A stretch of 7,531 nt of DNA from Pseudomonadota bacterium (GTDB lineage: Bacteria > Pseudomonadota > Alphaproteobacteria > Micropepsales > Micropepsaceae): NCBI GenBank assembly GCA_023427355.1, contig JAEZBK010000219.1, positions 1 through 7,531 on the forward strand, read 5' to 3'. Of this stretch, positions 1-5,598 are shown in pieces. The notes beneath the pieces were generated by a model. The model did not search any database and was not told the origin of the DNA. It saw only the letters and a list, made by a program, of their open reading frames with translations. Every line of letters begins with the position of its first letter. The first letter of the stretch is position 1. The position numbers were made by a program, and so were the translations under genes.

Positions 1-222
1 GACGGCTTTCCGCGCTGGGCCGTGGGTTCGGGGGGGGGCCTGGGCGGGCTGGCGGGGGCCCTGGGCGGCATGGCAATGGCCAAATATGCCGGTTGGGTGC
101 TGGAAACGCTGGGCAGCTATACGCCCATCTTCCTCTTTGCGTCGGTGGCCTATCTGTGCGCCCTGCTGGTCGTGCATCTGATCACGCCGCGCTATGCTCC
201 GGCACAGTTGCCCGAAAGATAA
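1..222 (+). CDS. exuT: Hexuronate MFS transporter, C-terminal end (partial)
   Basis: This is the last 73 codons of a gene that starts before the window. The frame is open from base 1 and ends at TAA (220-222). It reads a glycine-rich stretch (GGLGGLAGALGGM style) followed by a hydrophobic helix (SYTPIFLFASVAYLCALLVVHL) and a short charged tail. That matches the last two membrane segments of ExuT-type major facilitator superfamily hexuronate:H+ symporters, which carry a comparable Gly-rich loop and a SYxPIF motif. The protein would sit in the inner membrane and import glucuronate/galacturonate. Only 3 nt separate its stop from uxaC, so the two are almost certainly co-transcribed, which supports the substrate call. 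A run of nine G (30-38) lies inside the coding frame. The exact substrate cannot be proven from the C-terminus alone; another anion:cation symporter-family member is possible. Confidence 0.75.
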   Translation, partial: DGFPRWAVGSGGGLGGLAGALGGMAMAKYAGWVLETLGSYTPIFLFASVAYLCALLVVHLITPRYAPAQLPER

Positions 223-225
223 GCC

Positions 226-1635
226 ATGCCGCTTCGCCTGGATCCCAACCGCTATTTCCCGTCCGACCCGGCGCAGCGCCATGTCGCGGCGGAACTGTTC
301 AGTGGCATCGAGCATCTGCCCATCGTCAGCCCGCATGGGCACACCGACCCGGCCTGGTTCTCCCGCGACGAGGCCTTCGAGGATGCGGTTTCGCTGCTGC
401 TGGCGCCCGACCATTACCTGCTGCGCATGCTCTACAGCCATGGCATCGCGCTGGAGTCTCTGGGCCTGCGCCCCCTGGACGGCGGCGCCTTCGAAACCGA
501 CCGGCGCAAGATCTGGCGCACCTTTGCGGCGCATTACCACGTCTTTCGCGGTACGCCCTCGCAGATATGGCTGAACCACACCTTCGCCACCGTCTTTGGG
601 CTGGACCAGCGCCTGACGCCAGAAACAGCGGATCATTATTTCGACACCATCGGCGCAAAACTGGCGCAGGCCGATTTCCGGCCGCGCGCCCTGTTCGCGC
701 GTTTCAACATCGAAGTGATCGCCACGACCGAAGGCGCACTCGATCCGCTGTCCGAGCATAAGGCCATACGGGAATCAGGCTGGGATGGCCGCGTCATCAC
801 CACCTTCCGGCCCGACGAGGTGACAGACCCCGACCATGAGGCCTTCGCCACCAGCCTGCCCCGCCTGGGCGAGATCACAGGCGAGGATGTCGGCACCTGG
901 AAGGGTTACCTGCGTGCGCTGGAAAACCGGCGCGCCTTTTTCCGCGCACATGGCGCCACCGCGACCGATCACGGTCCGGCCACGGCCCAAACCGCCGATC
1001 TGTCGCCGGCCGATTGCGAGACGCTGTTCGCCAGGGTGCGCGGCGGCGTCTTCGCGCCCAGGGATGCCGAGCTGTTCCGCGCCCAGATCCTGACCGAGAT
1101 GGCGCGCATGTCCATCGCAGACGGGATGGTGATGCAGATTCACTCGGGATGTTTCCGCAACCACAATGCGGAGCTGTTCCGCCGCTTCGGGCGCAATGTC
1201 GGCGGCGACATGCCCAACACCGGCGGCTTCCTGGCGCAATTGAAGCCGCTGCTGGACAAATTCGGCAACCGCAACGACTTCACGCTGCTGCTGTTCACGC
1301 TGGACGAGACGACCTATGCCCGCGAACTGGCGCCGCTAGCGGGACATTATCCCTGCCTGAAGCTGGGGCCCGCCTGGTGGTTCCACGATTCTCCCGAAGG
1401 CATGATGCGCTTCCGCCGTCAGGTGACCGAAAGCGCCGGCTTCTACAATACGGCCGGGTTCAACGATGACACGCGCGCCTTCTTCTCGATCCCCGCGCGG
1501 CATGACCTGGCGCGGCGCGTGGACTGCGCCTATCTGGCGGAACTGGTGTGTCAGGGGCGCATCGAACAGGACGAGGCGGCAGAAGTGGCGCGCGACCTGG
1601 CCTATACCCTGCCCAAGACGGTCTACAAATTGTGA
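226..1635 (+). CDS. uxaC: Uronate isomerase (glucuronate isomerase)
   Basis: UxaC (EC 5.3.1.12) converts D-glucuronate to D-fructuronate and D-galacturonate to D-tagaturonate in the cytoplasm. The product is 469 aa, about the length of E. coli UxaC (470). It belongs to the amidohydrolase superfamily. Visible landmarks are the metal-binding HxH near the N-terminus (HGHTDP, H37 and H39), a QIHSGCFRNHN segment (H306), LGPAWWFHDSPEGM in the C-terminal half, and the conserved end FNDDTRAFFSIPARHDLARR. This variant (HGHTDP, GHYPxLxLGPAWWFHDS) is the one I associate with alphaproteobacteria rather than the enteric form. The start at 226 follows the transporter stop by 3 nt, with only a weak purine-rich site (GAAAGATAAG) overlapping that stop, so translational coupling is likely. 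The gene ends in a TGATG overlap with uxuB. No missing residues or frame breaks were seen. Confidence 0.95.
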   Translation: MPLRLDPNRYFPSDPAQRHVAAELFSGIEHLPIVSPHGHTDPAWFSRDEAFEDAVSLLLAPDHYLLRMLYSHGIALESLGLRPLDGGAFETDRRKIWRTFAAHYHVFRGTPSQIWLNHTFATVFGLDQRLTPETADHYFDTIGAKLAQADFRPRALFARFNIEVIATTEGALDPLSEHKAIRESGWDGRVITTFRPDEVTDPDHEAFATSLPRLGEITGEDVGTWKGYLRALENRRAFFRAHGATATDHGPATAQTADLSPADCETLFARVRGGVFAPRDAELFRAQILTEMARMSIADGMVMQIHSGCFRNHNAELFRRFGRNVGGDMPNTGGFLAQLKPLLDKFGNRNDFTLLLFTLDETTYARELAPLAGHYPCLKLGPAWWFHDSPEGMMRFRRQVTESAGFYNTAGFNDDTRAFFSIPARHDLARRVDCAYLAELVCQGRIEQDEAAEVARDLAYTLPKTVYKL

Positions 1636-3008
1636 TGCGGCTGTCGGATGCGGCATTGGCCGCGCTGCCCGCCGAGGTGCGCCACCCGGACTATGACCGC
1701 GCGGCGCTCAAGCCCGGCATCCTGCATCTGGGAATCGGCGCCTTTCACCGTGCCCACCAGGCGGTGTTCACCGAAGACGCCATTCGCAAGGCCGGAGGAA
1801 ATTGGGGGATCATCGGCGCCTCGCTGCAGCGGCCAGACGTGCCCGATGCGCTGGCGGCGCAGGATTGCCTCTATACCGTCGAGACATTGGGCGCCGCCGC
1901 CAGCCATCGCGTGATGGGCGTGATGAAGGCCGCGCTGTTCGCGCCGCGTGATGCGCAGGCGCTGCGTGCCGCGCTGGCGGCGCCCGCCATCCATGCCGTG
2001 ACCCTGACCCTGTCCGAGAAAGGCTACTGCCTGGATGGACGCGGCGATCTGGATCTTGCGCATCCCGATATCGCAGCCGATCTCGCCGCACCACAGGCTC
2101 CGCGCTCCGCCATGGGCTGGCTGGCGCTGGGACTGGAACTGCGGCGCAAGGCCGGCAGCGGCCCCGTTACCATCATCTCCTGCGACAACCTTCAGTCCAA
2201 TGGCGCCAGGCTGGAGGGCGCGGTGCGCACCTTCGCCGCGCGTGTCTTTCCGCAACTGGATGCATGGCTGGAGGCCAACACCGCCTTTCCGCTGACGCTG
2301 GTGGATTGCATCGTCCCCGCCGCCAGCGATGCGCACCGCGCCCGCGTCGCCACGGCGCTGGGCCTGCAAGACGCCGCCAGCGTGCAGCGCGAGCCCTTCG
2401 CGCAATGGGTCATCCAGGACAAATTCGCCGGACCGTTGCCACCCTGGGGCGAGGTGGGCGCGCAGATTGTCGAAGACGTGGACGCGTACCAGCGCATCAA
2501 GCTGCATGTGCTGAACACCGCCCATTCGGCGCTGGCCTATCTGGGAATCCCGCGCGGGCATGTCTTCGTGCGACAGGCCATCGCCGATAGCGACCTGCGC
2601 AATCATCTCGATGTCCTGATCGCGCAGGAGATTGCGCCAGCGCTTCACCCGCTGGACGTCGCCGCCTACTGGAAAACCGTGGTGGCGCGCTTCGAGAATC
2701 CGATGGTTGACCACCGCCTGGGCCAGATCGCCGAAGACGGCTCGCTCAAGCTGCCGCAACGGCTTTTCCCAATGCTGCTGCACAATGCAGGACGCGGCAT
2801 GCCCATCGCCGCGATGGCAGGCATTGTGCGCGCATGGTTGATGCTGATGGCGAAGCCGGATCGCCCACGCGATCCACACGCCGATTGGTTTACGCGGTGG
2901 GCAAGTGCCGGCGCGGATCTCGGTACGGCATTGGACAATGACGCGATCTTCCCCGCAGCCTTCCGCAACGATGCGCGCCTGCGCACGGCGATTTTGGGCA
3001 AGTTCTGA
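1635..3008 (+). CDS. uxuB: D-mannonate oxidoreductase / fructuronate reductase
   Basis: This is a 457-aa member of the polyol-specific long-chain dehydrogenase (mannitol dehydrogenase) family. UxuB reduces D-fructuronate to D-mannonate with NADH (EC 1.1.1.57), the step after UxaC. The N-terminal nucleotide-binding part opens with ILHLGIGAFHRAHQAVF. A central SCDNLQSNG segment is family-typical. The catalytic signature K-x4-N-x2-H is KLHVLNTAHS, with K289, N294 and H297. The start at 1635 is chosen because ATG overlaps the uxaC stop by one base (TGATG) and MRLSDAALAALP begins the protein naturally. The frame is open about 29 codons further upstream, but that part lies inside uxaC and looks like shadow sequence. 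There is no strong ribosome site, consistent with translational coupling. UxaB (tagaturonate reductase) is the main alternative within the family; length and the mannonate-type N-terminus favour UxuB. Confidence 0.9.
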   Translation: MRLSDAALAALPAEVRHPDYDRAALKPGILHLGIGAFHRAHQAVFTEDAIRKAGGNWGIIGASLQRPDVPDALAAQDCLYTVETLGAAASHRVMGVMKAALFAPRDAQALRAALAAPAIHAVTLTLSEKGYCLDGRGDLDLAHPDIAADLAAPQAPRSAMGWLALGLELRRKAGSGPVTIISCDNLQSNGARLEGAVRTFAARVFPQLDAWLEANTAFPLTLVDCIVPAASDAHRARVATALGLQDAASVQREPFAQWVIQDKFAGPLPPWGEVGAQIVEDVDAYQRIKLHVLNTAHSALAYLGIPRGHVFVRQAIADSDLRNHLDVLIAQEIAPALHPLDVAAYWKTVVARFENPMVDHRLGQIAEDGSLKLPQRLFPMLLHNAGRGMPIAAMAGIVRAWLMLMAKPDRPRDPHADWFTRWASAGADLGTALDNDAIFPAAFRNDARLRTAILGKF

Positions 3009-3021
3009 TCAAAGCCATCCT

Positions 3022-3035
3022 TGAAAACGCTTTCA
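3022..3035. promoter_or_regulatory. Candidate LacI-family operator
   Basis: TGAAAACGCTTTCA is a 14-bp near-perfect palindrome centred on CG, with one mismatched pair (A4/C inner position). It fits the TGxAAxCGxTTxCA form typical of LacI/GalR-family operators and the related cre consensus. It starts 13 nt after the uxuB stop and lies about 90 nt upstream of the PAS-protein start. The overlapping TTGAAA (3021-3026) could be a -35, but I see no convincing -10 at the right distance. LacI-family regulators commonly control sugar and uronate genes; which gene this one would control is unclear. Confidence 0.5.
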
Positions 3036-3126
3036 CGAGACAATGCGTCTGTCGCGCGGTTGCGCGCACCAACAACGTACGATACCCAGCATCCCACTGC
3101 GTTGCGTAGCAAGATTCGGGGGGATC

Positions 3127-3654
3127 ATGTCTTTCGCAACCTTTCATGCCAGCATTGCGTCTTATGACCTGCGCCAGGTCGCCATGCATTGGGACAGTGT
3201 GCGTTGCGGCCGCACCGTTCCGGCGTGGAAAGACATCCGCCCCGCCGCGATCGTGCGGCAGCTGCCCATCGTCTGGTCCTATACCTATGACGCTGCCACC
3301 GGCACCTTCACCGGGCGGCTGGCGGGGGATGTCATCAACCAGATCTTCGGGCGCGACCTGCGCGGTGTTGCGTTAACCGACCTCAAGCCGCAGGTGGATG
3401 CGGATTATCTGGGCGCACGATTCCGCAAGGTGGTGATGGACGCTGCGCTCTATCGCAGCGATGGCGCGGTTTTCCACCAGGCCGAACGCCATGGCTATGG
3501 CGAACGCATCATCATGCCGCTTTCCGATGACGGGGTGACCATGAACGGCATCTTCGGCGCCACCCAGTACCAGACCGAACTGGCCGCCACGACGCCGTCG
3601 CGGAGCCAGTCCGAATCCTGGTTCCCGCTGGTGCCACAGCCCGCCACGCCCTGA
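3127..3654 (+). CDS. Single-domain PAS protein (PAS_5-like)
   Basis: This is a small 175-aa soluble protein whose body matches the PAS_5 group of stand-alone PAS proteins common in alphaproteobacteria. It shows W22..R26 G28, PAWKDIRP (32-39), LPIVWSYTYD (46-55), and the family hallmark RLAGDVINQIFGRDLRG (64-80). A basic and acidic C-terminal half ends in a low-complexity Ser/Pro tail. No output domain is visible, so a role as a sensory or adaptor module is only a family inference, and ligand and partner are unknown. ATG 3127 is chosen because a G-rich stretch (six G at 3118-3123) sits just upstream. The in-frame ATG at 3043 would add 28 residues of Cys/Arg-rich sequence unlike the protein body. 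It follows uxuB by 118 nt, a gap that contains the LacI-type palindrome, so it probably has its own promoter. Confidence 0.8.
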   Translation: MSFATFHASIASYDLRQVAMHWDSVRCGRTVPAWKDIRPAAIVRQLPIVWSYTYDAATGTFTGRLAGDVINQIFGRDLRGVALTDLKPQVDADYLGARFRKVVMDAALYRSDGAVFHQAERHGYGERIIMPLSDDGVTMNGIFGATQYQTELAATTPSRSQSESWFPLVPQPATP

Positions 3655-3661
3655 ATCATTG

Positions 3662-3673
3662 CGCGCCTGCGCG
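3662..3673 (+). terminator. Weak GC hairpin after the PAS gene
   Basis: CGCGC/GCGCG arms around a tiny loop lie 7 nt after the PAS-gene stop, followed by GTGTTTG rather than a true T run. It could slow or end transcription, but the loop is short and the U tract is poor, so this is a tentative call. Confidence 0.25.
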
Positions 3674-3679
3674 GTGTTT

Positions 3680-3700
3680 GATTCAACTTCGATTCAACTT
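3680..3700. repeat. 11-bp tandem direct repeat
   Basis: GATTCAACTT occurs twice (3680-3689 and 3691-3700) with an 11-bp period, about one helical turn. It lies in the 153-nt gap between the PAS gene and the following hypothetical gene. Helical phasing and position upstream of 3808 would suit a protein-binding site, but chance or slippage duplication is equally possible. Confidence 0.6.
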
Positions 3701-3807
3701 GCCCGCGGTAACTGTGCGTAAGCCGGTGTGACAGGCATTTGTGATTGTACGCAGGCGGGCGCGCTGCATAGCGTCGGACAGGGGCGATTCACCAAGCGAG
3801 GTTCCCG

Positions 3808-4293
3808 ATGGCCATTGATCCGGTTCTGCTGCTGACGGAAGAACTGCGGATGGCGGAAGCCGCACTGGACAAGGCGACGCAGATCTACAATCGCGACGCC
3901 AAGCAGAGCCATGCCGAACTGGTGAACATGCTCCTGATCAAGGTGAAGCGGCTGTTCACCGAACTGTTCGAGACGCAGCCCAACAGCGCGCCGGGCGCGG
4001 CGGAACTGGTGCGTGTCGCCGCGCAGCGCCTGCCCTTCGCGCATTCGCGCCACGCCGCGCACCTGCATGACATCGCCGACCGCCTGTCGGACGGCCAGCG
4101 CAGCCTGTCGGACCTGGTATGGCTGAGGGCCATGCGCGCGGCGCTGCTGGACGGATTCTTCGGCAAGGATGGGGAAAAGACCGCGCGGCTTCTGTCGCTG
4201 GCGATCAGCGGGGCACAGCGTCCCGTGATGGTATTCCATGCGGTGCAGCCGCCGCAGGTGAACCCGCCCTGGCGCGGAATCATTCGCGGCTGA
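3808..4293 (+). CDS. Hypothetical helical protein
   Basis: I do not recognise this 161-aa protein. It has no signal peptide or membrane segment and is predicted by eye to be almost wholly alpha-helical. An amphipathic N-terminal half (about residues 5-55, LLLTEELRMAEAALDKATQIY and on) gives way to a His/Arg-containing middle (RLPFAHSRHAAHLHDIADRL) and a Pro-rich tail (QPPQVNPPWRG). The start at 3808 is supported by AGCGAGG (3795-3801) six bases upstream. Base use matches the neighbouring chromosomal genes, so it looks native. It stands 153 nt after the PAS gene and ends 9 nt from the convergent stop of the CBM9-like gene. A partner role with the PAS protein is possible but only from adjacency. 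Confidence 0.75.
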   Translation: MAIDPVLLLTEELRMAEAALDKATQIYNRDAKQSHAELVNMLLIKVKRLFTELFETQPNSAPGAAELVRVAAQRLPFAHSRHAAHLHDIADRLSDGQRSLSDLVWLRAMRAALLDGFFGKDGEKTARLLSLAISGAQRPVMVFHAVQPPQVNPPWRGIIRG

Positions 4294-4311
4294 ACCTGCG
4301 GTCTATTCCGC
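4274..4311. repeat. Inverted repeat spanning convergent stop codons
   Basis: GCGGAAT (4274-4280) and ATTCCGC (4305-4311) form a perfect 7-bp inverted repeat with 24 nt between. It encloses the stop codons of both converging genes (TGA at 4291, TAG on the - strand at 4303-4305). It might act as a bidirectional stop signal, but there is no T run on either side and the loop is long. Confidence 0.3.
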
Positions 4312-5070
4312 AAACACCAGATGGCCGAAACGGTCGGGATAATGCGGGTCGGCCCGCACCATCCCCGAATCCGACCATTGCGAGAGACGGCGATTGGGCG
4401 GGGTACCGTCCCAGCGATTCATGTTCGCGATCCAGCGGTCGCCGACCTTGGGAACCGGATTGTCCGCCAGATCGGCAAAGGCGCGCCAGGGAATCGCCAC
4501 TTCCAGGCTCCAGCCCTTGTCCTGGTCGCCCCTGACATTGAGCGTACCGTTGATGGACGTGGCCAGCCGCACGCCCGGCAGGTTGTAATTCTTCATCAGA
4601 CGCTGGGGAAAGGGATAGAGATAGTCATACAGGACCGCGCGGGCATTCATCTCCAGCCCCACATACAGGTTCTTCACCCCAGGCGGCGCGATGAAGATTT
4701 CGACCGCGTCATCGCGATAGGTGGGATCATCATGCGCGGTGAACACTGCGGTGATGTCGGTGTCGGCACAATCATAGGCGACATAGAGATTCTCGTCGTC
4801 CCATGCCAGGCGGGCGGTGGTGGTCTGTTTCGCGCCGGTCTGGTTCTCCCATGGAAAGACAAAGGTCACGGTCTTGGCGGCAGCCCACACCGCGTCGTCG
4901 AGCACGCCGTCGATGCGCGGCGGCGCCTTGGCGCGATGCACTTCATAAACCGGTGTCGGGGCAAGGCCGGTGCGCTGGGCCTGGGGCGGCAGCTGCGGTT
5001 GGGCCAGAAGCGGCGCAGGCGCCAGAAGCGGGAAGGATGCGGACAGGAGGATGGCGAGGCATTTTTTCAT
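4303..5070 (-). CDS. Secreted CBM9-like carbohydrate-binding protein
   Basis: This 255-aa protein has a Sec-type signal peptide: MKKC, a hydrophobic core LAILLSASFPLLAPAPLL, and probable cleavage after LLA (A23). After a Pro/Gln-rich linker it is a single beta-sandwich domain of the CBM9-like group. Landmarks are PPRIDGVLDDAVW (50-62), ARLAWDDENLYVAYDCAD (86-103), YRDDAVEIFIAPPG (118-131), KGWSLEVAIPWRAF (185-198), GDRWIANMNRWDG (210-222) and PHYPDRFGHLVF (242-253). Proteins of this type bind sugars or glycan ends in the periplasm or outside the cell; here no catalytic domain is attached. ATG at 5070 is preferred because GGGGAGAG lies 5 nt upstream and the signal peptide begins there. The frame extends to 5352, but that part would run through the tRNA fragment. 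Nearness to the uronate operon suggests a role in using uronate-containing polysaccharides, which is inference. Confidence 0.85.
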   Translation of the reverse strand: MKKCLAILLSASFPLLAPAPLLAQPQLPPQAQRTGLAPTPVYEVHRAKAPPRIDGVLDDAVWAAAKTVTFVFPWENQTGAKQTTTARLAWDDENLYVAYDCADTDITAVFTAHDDPTYRDDAVEIFIAPPGVKNLYVGLEMNARAVLYDYLYPFPQRLMKNYNLPGVRLATSINGTLNVRGDQDKGWSLEVAIPWRAFADLADNPVPKVGDRWIANMNRWDGTPPNRRLSQWSDSGMVRADPHYPDRFGHLVFAE

Positions 5071-5168
5071 GGCGTCTCTCCCCAGGGCTTTTGTGGCGAA
5101 TGGAACCCGTTGCCGGACGGTAGCGGATGGGCGGGGATTGGGCGATGGGGCGTTCGCGCTCCATGGCA

Positions 5169-5204
5169 CCTGATTTTCCAGGCGACCCTGATCTTCCAGG
5201 CGAC
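5169..5204. repeat. 18-bp tandem duplication
   Basis: Two adjacent 18-bp units, CCTGATTTTCCAGGCGAC (5169-5186) and CCTGATCTTCCAGGCGAC (5187-5204), differ at one base. They lie about 100 nt upstream of the CBM9-like start on its 5' side. The units look like a slippage duplication in non-coding DNA; no function is evident. Confidence 0.8.
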
Positions 5205-5223
5205 AAAGCAACGAAGCGGTCTG

Positions 5224-5260
5224 GCGCCCACTCGGACCGCTTTGCGGTCCTCCGTGGCGC
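5224..5260. repeat. Palindromic (REP-like) element
   Basis: GGACCGC (5234-5240), loop TTT, GCGGTCC (5244-5250) is a perfect 7-bp stem. Outer arms GCGC(c)CAC (5224-5231) and GTGGCGC (5254-5260) pair with one bulged C, giving a 37-nt cruciform-capable element. It lies 39 nt past the CCA end of the tRNA fragment, after a T6 run. It could be a dispersed extragenic palindrome or a remnant of the tRNA transcript terminator region. Confidence 0.65.
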
Positions 5261-5298
5261 TCGGTTTTTCCAAGTTCGCTTCGCTTACTCAGAAAAAA

Positions 5299-5343
5299 TG
5301 GCGCACCCGAAAGGATTCGAACCTCTGACCCCCAGATTCGTAG
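5299..5343 (-). pseudogene. tRNA-Arg(ACG) 3' fragment, probable attachment site
   Basis: Read on the - strand, this has the anticodon loop CTACGAA (5343-5337, anticodon ACG) and a 3' anticodon stem TCTGG. A five-base variable loop GGGTC and a T arm AGAGG-TTCGAAT-CCTTT follow. It ends with the 3' acceptor strand CGGGTGC, discriminator G and encoded CCA (5301-5299). Six T follow at once (5298-5293). The 5' half is absent: bases before the loop read TTAAT, not the CCAGA needed to pair, and no D arm (AGCTCAG style) is found within 100 nt. Break points at the 5' side of the anticodon loop are usual for tyrosine-integrase att sites, where the island restores a full tRNA at its other end. The fragment therefore probably marks the left junction of an integrated element that extends rightwards. 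Confidence 0.75.
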
Positions 5344-5598
5344 ATTAAACACTACTTCCAGTGTAGTCCGCTTCTACCCGCCTTTTGCTGTCTCGACGGA
5401 GAGTTACGCCTCAAGAAGCGGGTGCTGCTGGCTAGGGCTGGAAGGGACCTCGCAGCCTTATTAGACCACTTCACCGTCCTAATCCCGTTCTAAACGGTTC
5501 CTAATTCCGCCGGGCGGGACGCAGGGTACCCGCCTCCGGAATTGCCCGCTACGGCGCTTACGGCCACCGTGGGAGGCGAACTTCCCAGGAGGCCCGCA
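5344..5598. other. Structured non-coding end of inserted element
   Basis: These 255 nt between the tRNA fragment and the next gene hold no believable coding frame. Several inverted repeats lie here. ACACT/AGTGT and ACTAC/GTAGT give competing hairpins near 5349-5367. ACCCGC (5376-5381) pairs with GCGGGT (5418-5423) around an inner TCTC-GACG-GAGA hairpin (5391-5402). GGCTG (5436-5440) pairs with CAGCC (5453-5457), and GGCGGG (5513-5518) with CCCGCC (5529-5534). Phased 11-bp repeats lie at 5477-5509. It could hold integrase arm or excision-factor sites, or a small RNA; no promoter or terminator is clear. Confidence 0.45.
5477..5509. repeat. Three 11-bp phased units (iteron-like)
   Basis: Consecutive 11-bp units read TCCTAATCCCG, TTCTAAACGGT and TCCTAATTCCG. 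The first and third match at 10 of 11 bases; the middle unit keeps T-x-CTAA and also forms the loop side of a CCGTT/AACGG hairpin (5485-5497). One-turn spacing suits cooperative protein binding on one DNA face, about 90-120 nt upstream of the HTH-like gene start and 135-165 nt from the tRNA fragment. Confidence 0.5.

Noticed and set aside
1623..2879. A long open frame on the - strand opposite uxuB.
   Set aside because: It is antisense to a gene with clear family motifs, its product resembles no family, and such frames are common opposite GC-rich genes.
3055..3083. A promoter for the PAS gene using TACGAT (3078-3083) as -10.
   Set aside because: No acceptable -35 lies 16-18 nt upstream.
5071..5352. 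A longer N-terminus for the CBM9-like protein, reading from 5352.
   Set aside because: It would bury the signal peptide internally, ignore the GGGGAGAG site at 5076-5083, and translate through the tRNA fragment.
5299..5425. A complete or intron-containing tRNA-Arg on the - strand, because GCACCCG (5425-5419) could pair with the 3' acceptor strand CGGGTGC.
   Set aside because: The span is 127 nt. There is no D arm or G18-G19 region, and no CCAGA to close the anticodon stem. The group I intron core elements I looked for were not seen. The 7-mer match is probably chance.
5393..5479. A class II tRNA-like stretch on the - strand: GACGG/CCGTC ends, GTGGTCTAA resembling a D loop, and a GGCTG/CAGCC stem.
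   Set aside because: The central loop would be 12 nt, the D stem does not pair, and no TTCGAAT-type T loop is present.
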